From contig JBBHKE010000913.1 of NCBI GenBank assembly GCA_037447655.1, positions 126,001 to 190,000 of the forward strand: a stretch of 64,000 bases of DNA, in the 5' to 3' direction. The position numbers and the translations under genes are program-made. Under the pieces are notes generated by a model. That model ran no database searches, had not been told where the DNA came from, and saw only the letters and a program-made list of their open reading frames with translations. Shown here piece by piece: positions 31,288 to 39,800 of this stretch; the stretch's first letter is position 1; each line of letters opens with the position of its first letter. The DNA comes from Zygnema cylindricum (lineage: Eukaryota; Streptophyta; Zygnematophyceae; Zygnematales; Zygnemataceae).

Positions 31288-31358
31288 GAGCTGGTGGCAC
31301 AGTGGTAGTGCGTTCGCAGCTGAAGTGAAAGGTCCCAGGTTCGAACCCTGGCCGGCTC
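31288..31358 (+). tRNA. tRNA-like sequence in LTR 2
   Basis: Same cloverleaf and Pol III boxes as in LTR 1. The anticodon stem has GTGAA in place of GCGAA, giving a G-T pair. Confidence 0.62.
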
Positions 31359-31573
31359 AATTTTCCCAAGTGTGGGACATGCCGAATCCCGGATTTCTAG
31401 GAAATCTAACATGGTATCGGAGCCAGCGGGATTGCGGATGGTTTGACCGGCTTTCCCGTGAGGGGGGGTGTTGGATTGGCACGTGAAGCCGGTCCAATAC
31501 GGGGTAGAATATGGAAATATCCATACACGAGCCGCCCGTAATAAATGGGTACGGACCCGCCAGTCTCAACATC

Positions 31574-31644
31574 GAGCTGGTGGCACAGTGGTAGTGCGTT
31601 CGCAGCTGAAGTGAAAGGTCCCAGGTTCGAACCCTGGCCGGCTC
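31574..31644 (+). tRNA. tRNA-like sequence in LTR 3
   Basis: Identical over this stretch to the LTR 2 copy; A and B boxes and the trailing TTTT are intact. Confidence 0.62.
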
Positions 31645-31859
31645 AATTTTCCCAAGTGTGGGACATGCCGAATCCCGGATTTCTAGGAAATCTAACATGG
31701 TATCGGAGCCAGCGGGATTGCGGATGGTTTGACCGGCTTTCCCGTGAGGGGGGGTGTTGGATTGGCACGTGAAGCCGGTCCAATACGGGGTAGAATATGG
31801 AAATATCCATACTCGAGCCGCCCGTAATAAATGGGTACGGACCCGCCAGTCTCAACATC

Positions 31860-31930
31860 GAGCTGGTGGCACAGTGGTAGTGCGTTCGCAGCTGAAGCGA
31901 AAGGTCCCAGGTTCGAACCCTGGCCGGCTC
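31860..31930 (+). tRNA. tRNA-like sequence in LTR 4
   Basis: Same as the LTR 1 copy, with the fully paired TTCGC/GCGAA anticodon stem. Confidence 0.65.
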
Positions 31931-32145
31931 AATTTTCCCAAGTATGGGACATGCCGAATCCCGGATTTCTAGGAAATCTAACATGGTATCAGAGCCAGCG
32001 GGATTGCGGATGGTTTGACCGGCTTTCCCGTGAGGGGGGGTGTTGGATTGGCACGTGAAGCCGGTCCAATACGGGGTAGAATATGGAAATATCCATACTC
32101 GAGCCGCCCGTAATAAATCGGTACGGACCCGCCAGTCTCAACATC

Positions 32146-32215
32146 GAGCTGGTGGCACAGTGGTAGTGCGTTCCCAGCTGAGTGAAAGGTCCCAGGTTCG
32201 AACCCTGGCCGGCTC
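32146..32215 (+). tRNA. tRNA-like sequence in LTR 5, one base shorter
   Basis: The anticodon arm is changed (TTCCC AGCTGA GTGAA): one base deleted and a stem mismatch. The A and B boxes remain. The most eroded unit. Confidence 0.55.
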
Positions 32216-32297
32216 AATTTTCCCAAGTGTGGGACATGCCGAATCCCGGATTTCTAGGAAATCTAACACTCACAAGTCACAACGTTTTACGGGAACT

Positions 32298-33890
32298 AGT
32301 GTTGGGAATTGGGTAATTTTATATCGCGATAATTCGATACTCGATATATTGAATATCGATCGGTCAGAGTCCCCGATATATCGTACCGAGACCAACATAA
32401 AATATCGCGATAATTATCGCGATATGTCGTACTTTTTAAATTTTTAATTTTGTATAAAATGTAATTTTACCGAAAAGTAAAATATATGTGCACCGTGAGA
32501 CGCCACGTACGACGTGAATTCTACTCCGTAACTTCACGGTAAACGCCGCAAAATGGAACCGCAAAAAAATTACTAATTCCGTACTGCATAGAATTCATTA
32601 CTTAGTACGGACAGAACTTGACGTACGAAAATAACTAGTACGGACAAAACTTGACGTACGAAAATAACAAAGTAAATTAGTCAAAAGATTGAACTGACGA
32701 AAAAAAATTACCTTTCTCTCTCTCACTCTCTCTCTCTCTCTCTTCGTTTCAGCGAAGAACTTTTAGCTTTCTCCATGGATTCCCAAGGGATAGGAGGTAG
32801 CATGGAAGGTTTAGAGGATGATGACACCCACCTACTTCCAGATATGGAGACTGTACACATGGAAAACTCATTAGAAATTGCAAATCAGTTTAGGGATGCG
32901 AGAAAGGTGGTTCCCAAAGGGGTAAATTCTAAAGTTTGGCGTCACTTTAAAGTCTTACATGGTGGGAAGCATTCAGACAAGGCTTTTTGCAATCATTGTG
33001 ATATGCCTGTTGCAAGAGGGAAGTCGATGAGTCCTACCAACTTACTCTCTCACTTAAGGGTTCATCACAGAAAGGGGGATAAATTGAAAGAAATAGAAGA
33101 AAAGTCGGGAGCTTTGGAGGATTTCGTACAAAGAGGAGCAACCACATCATTTAAAGACAGGCTCATACGGTGGATCGTGTTGGACTACCAGCCACTAAGT
33201 ATCGTGGAGAGCCCAGAATTTTGAGAAATGGTGAAGGGCTTGGCGCCAAAGGTCGTGATTCCAGATCGGCGTGGACTAATTTCGAGAATGGAGGAAATCG
33301 AGATGAAGGTCCGCTTAAGTTTAGGGAAGCTTCTGGAAGGTGAAACCCTAAGCATTACTATGGACACATGGACATCGTTGTCCAATGAATCCTTTTGTTC
33401 CATGACAGCGCACTTCATCAACTCTGATTGGGATCTTCAAAGTGTTTGTTTAGGATGCTCTCCTTTTCCTGGTAGCCATATCGTAGAAGCGATTGGTGAG
33501 AAGTGTAAGGAAATGTTAGAAGGATTTGACATTTCCGAAAAAATTAGTGGCGGTTTGTGTAACCCGATACAACAGCTACTATAAAAAAAGCGGGAAAATC
33601 CATGTCTTGTGATTGGCATGGTTGCATGGATCATTTATTAGAGCTTGTCACAGGAAAGTTCTTTTAATGGTCCTAGTGTTGCATCACACTTGAAAAGTGC
33701 ACACAACCTTGTGGGATTTTTTAGAAGCTCACCGAGAGCAACTAATATTCTAAAAAATGTTGCGAGTGAAATGAAGTGGAAAGTTCTAATTCCGGATGTA
33801 GCTACGAGGTGGTGGTCAACATACTCTATGCTCACTTCAATATTGTATTTGAAAAATCCGTTACAAGCAATCATGGCAACAATTGTGCCA
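32298..33890 (+). mobile_element. hAT transposon copy A, 3' truncated
   Basis: The 5' end TAGTGTTGGGAATTGGG is hAT-like and is followed by CGATA-rich subterminal DNA, a short CT tract and a transposase frame. The same 1.6-kb sequence occurs at 36130-37700. No matching 3' terminal repeat was found. Homology to the second copy stops at AATTGTGCCA, near 33890. Confidence 0.75.
32775..33890 (+). pseudogene. hAT-family transposase, disrupted (copy A)
   Basis: Starts ATGGATTCCCAAGGG. An N-terminal BED-type zinc finger (FCNHCDMPVARGKSM...LLSHLRVHHR, Cys pair then His pair) leads into the hAT catalytic region with SITMDTWTSLSNESF and CDWHGCMDHLLEL-type motifs, then VATRWWSTYSML. In hAT transposases the first of these carries a catalytic Asp and the last precedes the insertion domain. 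An in-frame TGA interrupts it at 33222 (the other copy reads CGA at this codon), and a one-base insertion shifts the frame near 33565. The C-terminal dimerisation region is absent. Related to plant DAYSLEEPER/RICESLEEPER-type sequences. Not functional as it stands. Confidence 0.82.
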
Positions 33891-34645
33891 GTGGAAAAAG
33901 AGGGAGAGGAAAAGAAAAGGGAACTTTGAAAAAGGGGATTTGCTTCGCTTGTAGGAAACCGGGTCACTATATGGAGGAGTGTCCTTGTTTGGAAGAACTT
34001 AGAAGTTGGTATGTGAATGAGGAGGAAGAAGGGGAAGAGGAGAAACAGGATGAAGAAATCTTGGAGCTTCTTCATATTGGTAGAATGGAGAAGAGAGAAA
34101 AGTACACAGAAATTCCACGAAGGCAACAGTGTGCTTTTGGAGGTATAAGGGAAGTAAAGAGAGAGGAGGTACTTGAAGAGGTCGAGGAGTGTAGATTGTA
34201 TGACTTAGAAATGAGAAAGTCAGATCTAGGATCCATAAGAGAAAACGAGAAAGATAAAAGCAATGAGGTTACTTTTATAGATAATTTGGAAACAAAAAAC
34301 TGGTCGGAAAGGGAGACTTCATTGGATTCCGAGGAAAGGGGAGAAGTGAAACTAGAAGAAGTGTTAAAAGATAGGGGAGAAGAGGAATATTTAATGAAAG
34401 GTTTAGGGGAGGAGAAAAATTTATCGGGAATAAATTTAGAAAGTGAGAGTGGACAGAAATCCATGGGAGAGAGTGAGGAAAGTTCATTTTTTGGGGGTAA
34501 TGGGTTTGACATCACTAAAAGAAGTGATGGTACTTATGAAGGTGTGCTTGTAAAAGGGTTAGCATCTGGGTGTATGTTGCAGATTGGAGATGGGGCTGGC
34601 TGTTTGGATTGCAAGTGGGAAATCGGTTTTTGTGTGGATGGATAA
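33885..34645 (+). CDS. gag-like ORF with CCHC zinc knuckle, fused to the broken hAT
   Basis: Downstream of the hAT breakpoint the frame reads RGRGKEKGTLKKGICFACRK, then PGHYMEEC: one zinc knuckle of the C-X2-C-X4-H-X4-C type found in retrotransposon gag. About 200 residues follow, very rich in Glu, Lys and Ser, ending at a TAA near 34643. No protease or reverse transcriptase follows; an LTR-like sequence starts about 215 bases later. The frame extends upstream into the hAT DNA in a non-transposase frame, so the natural start is unknown. Probably the 3' part of a gag-only retroelement. Confidence 0.6.
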
Positions 34646-34860
34646 GAGATGAGGTGGATAAAATCTTTGCTCGGATTTATGAAAATTGGCATGCGAAATA
34701 ACACGAGTGATCAACAACATGGAATAATTATTTTGACTCATATACTACACTTCTTTAAATACAAGGTTATTTACTTAAAGCTTTATGAGAAGAAAAGAAA
34801 GAAGAAAAAGAAAAGAAGGAAAGTATTTTTGGAAGAAAAGTACACTTGAAATAAAGGGAG

Positions 34861-35030
34861 TGTTGAAAGTTATGTATTTTCTAGGTCTGAATAGGAAATA
34901 TAAAAGGAAGAAATAAAGCAAAGGCAGTTTGCTTCTCGCTCCACTCTCCAGTCCCCATACTTGTTGTAGTCACTGAAGACTTGAGAGAGAGCTAGAACCA
35001 TGGCTGCCTATGCTATCTAAGGTGACAAAA
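34861..35030 (+). mobile_element. LTR fragment after the gag-like ORF
   Basis: The polypurine stretch AAATAAAGGGAG is followed by TGTTGAAAGTTATG, a standard TG start. A TATA-like ATATAAAAGGAAG lies near 34896. ACCATGGCTGCCTAT, 35 bases from the end, recurs at 46439. The LTR end was not located. Confidence 0.5.
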
Positions 35031-35060
35031 AATAGGCTACTACTTAGTCTGTACAAAAAA

Positions 35061-35125
35061 GACTGCAGGCTCCGGGATTTGATCCTGGTACCTAATGTCT
35101 GTTAGATTAACCGGTAGGTGACAGC
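35061..35125 (-). other. tRNA-derived relic or SINE head
   Basis: On the minus strand CACCTACCGGTTAATCTAAC is followed by ...GGTACCAGGATCAAATCCCGG, an arrangement like the D arm, anticodon loop and T arm of a tRNA, with TTTTTT downstream. The A box is poor and the stems are imperfect. Confidence 0.3.
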
Positions 35126-35129
35126 TTTA

Positions 35130-36000
35130 TCCTGTAAACTAGGATCAGTGCTAAGACATATAAGGTACAATAGGTATTTGAATAAATAAAGGGCAAAGAT
35201 TCTATTTAACTACTAAGACGGAATCTTTGGCATAAATCCCGTTGTTCCGTTTATGCCGCACAAAACAAATGTTACAGACATTTCTTTCGATGGTCCGGAT
35301 AAAAAGGCGATGTGAAATCGAAGGCCGTGGTGCAAGGCGAGATTCCGGAAAGGCCGCCTTGGCTTTTTCGGCCGCTGCCACTCTGGATGACACGTGGCGA
35401 CAGCGTACGGGGTTGCAGAATTTTCGGAGTGCAAGACAACATACTCGCTTGTGATAGATGTCACCTATATTGCTTGTCGTACATCTGCCGCACAGAAAGT
35501 ACACCGGCGCCTGTATTTTTCTGTTCGGTACAGTCTTGTGATTGACGCTGTACTTCAGTAGAAGGGGTTTTAGAGAGGGAATAGGACTTAGAATATTTTT
35601 GGTAGGTAGCCGCCTATCCCTGAGAGCATCTTGTATAAAAGCCAAACTTTGGCCAGCCCTATCTATCAATTTCATTAACCAATATCACTGATTCATTTTG
35701 TTGTGGACTCAAGGGAGTCCATGATACACAGGGGTGTAGTCGGTCAGACTATTTTTTCTACCAGGGTGGCTGCATTTCTAAGGGAAAGTCAAAGTGGGTG
35801 AATGTGTCCAAATCTCATATTCTAACTTTGCATTCTGTGGTGGAACTGAGCACACGGAAAATCTTCTTTCACAAGGGTGAAGCTGTATTGTGGTTTTGAC
35901 CGTCAAGGGGTCAGTCATTTGGGTTTATATCAAGTTGGAGTCGGCACTACCTAGATTAGCTTCTTTTTGGATTCGCGATTCATGTGGGCAATGAAGCCCA
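35130..36000. other. non-coding, with an LTR-like segment at 35560-35760
   Basis: No gene recognised. GGACTTAGAATATTTTTGGT at 35587 resembles the LTR blocks at 1450 and 57910. TGTATAAAAGCC near 35632 is TATA-like, and a CA-rich sequence follows. Possibly an eroded Copia LTR. Confidence 0.4.
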
Positions 36001-36004
36001 TATA

Positions 36005-36129
36005 GTTTCAAAACTAACACAAAATATGACTCAAAAGGCCAATATGCCTCAAACTTGCCACAGTGATACACAACATAGTAAACTCAAAAGGCCAATATGC
36101 CTCAAACTTGCCACAGTGATACAGAACAC
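36005..36129. repeat. direct repeat bracketing the hAT-B/Copia block, left arm
   Basis: ATATGACTCAAAAGGCCAAT...GATACACAACATAGTAAACT recurs at 39727-39790 in the same orientation. Within the left arm, about 58 bases are themselves doubled. Confidence 0.8.
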
Positions 36130-36510
36130 TGGTGTTGGGTATCGGGTAATTTCATATCGCGATAATTTTGATATTCGATATACTAAATATCGATCGGTCA
36201 GAGTCTTTCATTTATCGTACCGAGACCAACATAAAATATCGCGATGATTATAGCGATATGTTGTACTTTTCAAAATATTAATTTTGTATAATATGTAAAT
36301 TTACCGAAAAGTAAAATTTCTGTGCACCGTGAGACGCCACGTTGGACGTGAATTCTACTTTGTAACTTCAGGGTAAACGCCGCAATATGGAACCGCAAAA
36401 ACATTAATAATTCCGTACTGCATAAAGTTCATTTCTTAGTACGGACAGAACTTGACGTACGAAATAAACACAGTAAATTTGTCAAAAGATTGAACTGACA
36501 AAAAAAAGTC

Positions 36511-36542
<32 letters not shown>

Positions 36543-37700
36543 TCGTTTCAGCCAAGAACTTTTAGCTTTCTCCATGGATTCCCAAGGGATTCGAGGTAGC
36601 ATGGAATGTTTAGAGGATGATGACACCCATTACTTCTAGATATGGAAACCGTACACATGGAAAACTCATTAGAAATTGCAAATCAGTTTAGGGATGCGAG
36701 AAAGGTCGTTCCCAAAGGGGTAAATTCTAAAGTTTGGCATCACTTTAAAGTCTTACATAGTGGGAAGCATTTTGACAAAGCTTTCTGCAATCATTGTGAT
36801 ATGCTCGTTGCAAGAGGGAAGTCGATGTGTCTTACAAACTTACTCTCTCAATTAAGGGTTCATCACAGAAAGTTATTTACAAGGGATAAATTGAAAGAAA
36901 TAGAAGAAAAGCCCGAAGCTTTGGAGGATTTTGTACAAAGAGGAGCAATCACATCATTTAAAGACAGGCTCATACGGTGGATAGTGTTAAGCTACCAGCC
37001 ACTAAGTATCATTGAAAGCCCATAATTTCGAGAAATAGAGAAGGGCTTGGCGCCAAAGGTCGTGATTCTAGATTGGCGTGGACTAATTTCGAGAATGGAG
37101 GAAATCGAGATGAAGGTCCGCCTAAGTTTAGGGAAGCTTCTGGAAGGTGAAACCCTAAGCATTACTATGGACACATGGACATCGTTGTCCAATGAATCTT
37201 TTTGTTCCATGACAGCGCACTTCATCAACTCTGATTGGGATCTTCAAAATGTTTGTTTAGGATGCTCTCCTTTTCCTGGTAGCCATACCGCAGAAGCGAT
37301 TGGTGAGAAGTGTAAGGAAATGTTAGAAGGATTTGACATTTCCGAAAAAATCAGTGGCGGTTTGTGTAACCGATACAACAGCTACTATAAAAAAAGCGGG
37401 AAAATCCATGTCTTGTGATTGGCATGGTTGCATGGATCATTTATTAGAGCTTGTCACAGGAAAGTTCTTTAATGGTCCTAGTGTTGCATCACACTTGAAA
37501 AGTGCACACAACCTTGTGGGATTTTTTAGAAGCTCACCGAGAGCAACTAATATTCTAAAAAATGTTGCGAGTGAAATGAAGTGGAAAGTTCTAATTCCGG
37601 ATGTAGCTACGAGGTGGTGGTCAACATACTCTATGCTCACTTCAATATTGTATTTGAAAAATCCGTTACAAGCAATCATGACAATAATTGTGCCACCGAA
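36130..37700 (+). mobile_element. hAT transposon copy B, 3' truncated
   Basis: Starts TGGTGTTGGGTATCGGG and follows copy A closely up to AATTGTGCCA (near 37697). It then switches abruptly into unrelated DNA containing a minus-strand Copia relic. Confidence 0.75.
36574..37700 (+). pseudogene. hAT-family transposase, disrupted (copy B)
   Basis: Same protein as copy A with different lesions. A lost base near 36630 closes the frame soon after the start, and a TAA replaces the codon before FREIEKGLAPKV near 37022. A frame change is needed near 37370 to continue into CVTDTTATIKKAGKSM. It has the zinc-finger cysteines and histidines, TMDTWTSL and ATRWWSTYSM. Copy B retains the LFTRD residues missing in copy A after LRVHHRK. 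Neither copy is intact. Confidence 0.8.
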
Positions 37701-37899
37701 TGCGAGGTTGAGTGAAGAGGGGTAGATGATCATTGAGAGAGGTGCGATTCTTTTATAACCTTTCATGGTTGCCCAACGCGTGTTAGTAGGGGAAATATAT
37801 GTAACTTTGAGTTGGGTGCCGGTAATTGTCCACTCACTACTTAAAGGACTAAAAAAAGTAGTGGATGACACTTCAAATGGAGGATGTGATGATTTGGCA

Positions 37900-39520
37900 A
37901 TTAATGCAATTGCGTAGACGATCGTAACCGATTTTGAGGGTCGATTTGGAACGTGTGAGTTAACAACCCTCTCGATGAAGATGTTTCCAAAATCCAAATT
38001 TTTCCAAGTGATTTATTAAGAGCAGGAAGGGCTTTAGTTAACAAGTCAACCACCATATTCTCATCCGGTAAATAACACAATTTAATGACTTTTGCAATTA
38101 CTTTTTCTTTGACAAAGTGAAGTCTAACATCCATGTGTTTACTTTTAAAATGATGGCTGGGGTTAAAGGCAATTGCAATGGCTGCCTAGTTGTCACACCA
38201 GATAGCTTGAGGACTTGTTTGCATGAACCGAAGTTCATGTAAAATAGACTTGACCTATATGAGCTCCTTTAGGGCAAAAGCTGTTGCCGTGTATTCTGAC
38301 TCCATTTTGGATTGAGCTGTAACCTTTTATAGTTTGCTGCTCCAGCAGCAAGTTCCATCTCCAATCTTAAGAACAAAACCGGTTGTAGATTTTCGGCTTG
38401 GCATGTCTCCAGAGCTGGCGTCGCTCCACGTTTGTATTTTCACTTCTCCTCCTCCCAGTACAAGCTTAAGATTTTGCGTACCTGCAAGATATCTCAACAC
38501 CCTTTTTGTTACTTCCCATTCTACCTTTTTAGGATTCTGTAGACTTAGGGTTTCTGTAGACTTCTACTGAAGACTCCCACAGTTGCTGCAACATTAGGTC
38601 TCTAACAATTCATAAAATATATAAGACTCCCAACTATCTGTCTATATAGCTTTGAAGCCATAAACTCTTCCTCCCTTGTCTCTAGACTCTCACACACCAA
38701 AATGCCTGAATCTGAATCACTTCCTCTCAATTTTTGTCTCATTTCCATAAGAGTTACAAAACCCTTTACATCTTTCGTTTAAAATCTTTCTAGCATGTTA
38801 CCTAATGCTTCTTTCTGAATCAACATAATTAGTCTTTTGTTACTGTGTCTTTCTACCTGTATTCCTAAGATATACTTGTCCACACCGAGATCTTTCATCT
38901 CAAACCTAGACCTTAAAGCCACTGTAATGTTGTTTATTTCATCCATTGACTTACTTATTAATAATAAGTCATCCACATATACAATAATGTATAGTATCCC
39001 ATCCTTCTCTTTTTAGATATATACAAAATGATATGAGTTAATTGTCTTAAAACCTAGCCCAGTCAAAAACTCATCTAACTTGAAATTCCATTGTCGCGGG
39101 GCTTGTTTTAGCCCTTACAGAGATTTCATCAATTTACACCCTAATTATTCCTTTCCTTTTTCTACATATATTTCAGGTTGCTTCATATAAATGGTATCTT
39201 CTAACCCTCCATACAAAAAGGCCGTTTTAACATCCATTTGATGTATTTCCATATTCTTTATAGCCGCTAGACTTAGCAAAACTTTGACAGTGGGAAATAT
39301 GACAACTGGAGAGAAGGTTTCGTCAAAGTCAATACCTTTTTTTTATTGTACCATTTGGCCACTAGTCTGGCCTTATACCTTTCAATGGTGTTGTTAGAGT
39401 TCAACTTCACCTTGAATACCCATTTGGTGCCGATGGCTTTTTTGCCAGGAGGAAGATCCACCAGCTTCCATGTTTGTTGATCTGTTTCATCAAGGGAGTC
39501 ATCCAACACCCCCAGTAAGT
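37900..39520 (-). pseudogene. Copia (Ty1-type) pol relic: reverse transcriptase and RNase H
   Basis: Reading from high to low coordinates: TWKLVDLPPGKKAIGTKWVF and [14 protein letters not shown] (39509-39340, start of the Copia RT), [15 protein letters not shown] and LGIQVERHSNKR (around 38976-38800, the DD catalytic box), then MDVRLHFVKEKV and MVVDLLTKALPA (around 38134-38020, the RNase H C-terminal end). Frameshifts and stops separate the blocks. It abuts the hAT-B breakpoint. Confidence 0.82.
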
Positions 39521-39716
39521 CAACAATTTAAACGAAGATTCAACCATCGCCCCCCAGTACGTATAACTTTGGCCATTGAATATAGGAATTCCTTACGAAA
39601 GGCCCATAACCTGTTGTTCTACAACCACCGTTGTAGGCGGAGTACCAGCAGCAGTAGTGGAAGTAGACATGAAAAACAACAGAAACTATCAAACACCAAC
39701 TCAACAGCCAACTTTC

Positions 39717-39800
39717 AATTGACACAAATTATGACTCAAAAAGCCAATATGCCTCAAACGTGCTAGAGTGATACACAACACAGTAAACTAGCAATTCCCA
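39717..39800. repeat. direct repeat bracketing the hAT-B/Copia block, right arm
   Basis: TATGACTCAAAAAGCCAATA and GATACACAACACAGTAAACT match the left arm at 36020-36085 with scattered differences. Confidence 0.8.

Larger units (their letters stand above)
30897..32268 (+). mobile_element. tandem TRIM-like LTR retrotransposon array, five LTRs with tRNA-like inserts
   Basis: Five LTRs (30897-31125, 31183-31411, 31469-31697, 31755-31983, 32041-32268) start TGTTGGATTGGCACG and end AAATCTAACA. They are separated by four 57-bp internal domains. Each internal domain starts with TGGTATCGGAGCCAG (TGGTATCAGAGCCAG in the fourth), the plant primer-binding site for initiator tRNA-Met. Each ends CGTGAGGGGGGG, a polypurine tract, directly before the next LTR. 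A 5-bp duplication, CTCAC, flanks the entire array (30892-30896 and 32269-32273). There is no gag or pol, so mobility would depend on other elements. The minute internal domain defines a TRIM; the order PBS then PPT sets the + orientation. Units 2 and 3 share the same private differences, suggesting expansion by unequal exchange. Confidence 0.9.

Noticed and set aside
31071-31984. Identical 113-codon minus-strand frames repeated at 286-bp spacing
   Set aside because: They run antisense across LTR and tRNA-like units of the TRIM array. Their conservation is explained by the tandem repeat, not by coding.
31002-32215. Cluster of five functional tRNA-Gln(CTG) genes
   Set aside because: The anticodon loop has G at position 33 instead of the invariant U, and every copy sits at the same place within an LTR. 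Better read as tRNA-like parts of the element.
30897-32268. CRISPR-like array
   Set aside because: 286-bp head-to-tail units with LTR, PBS and PPT signals in a plant genome; no short repeat-spacer pattern.
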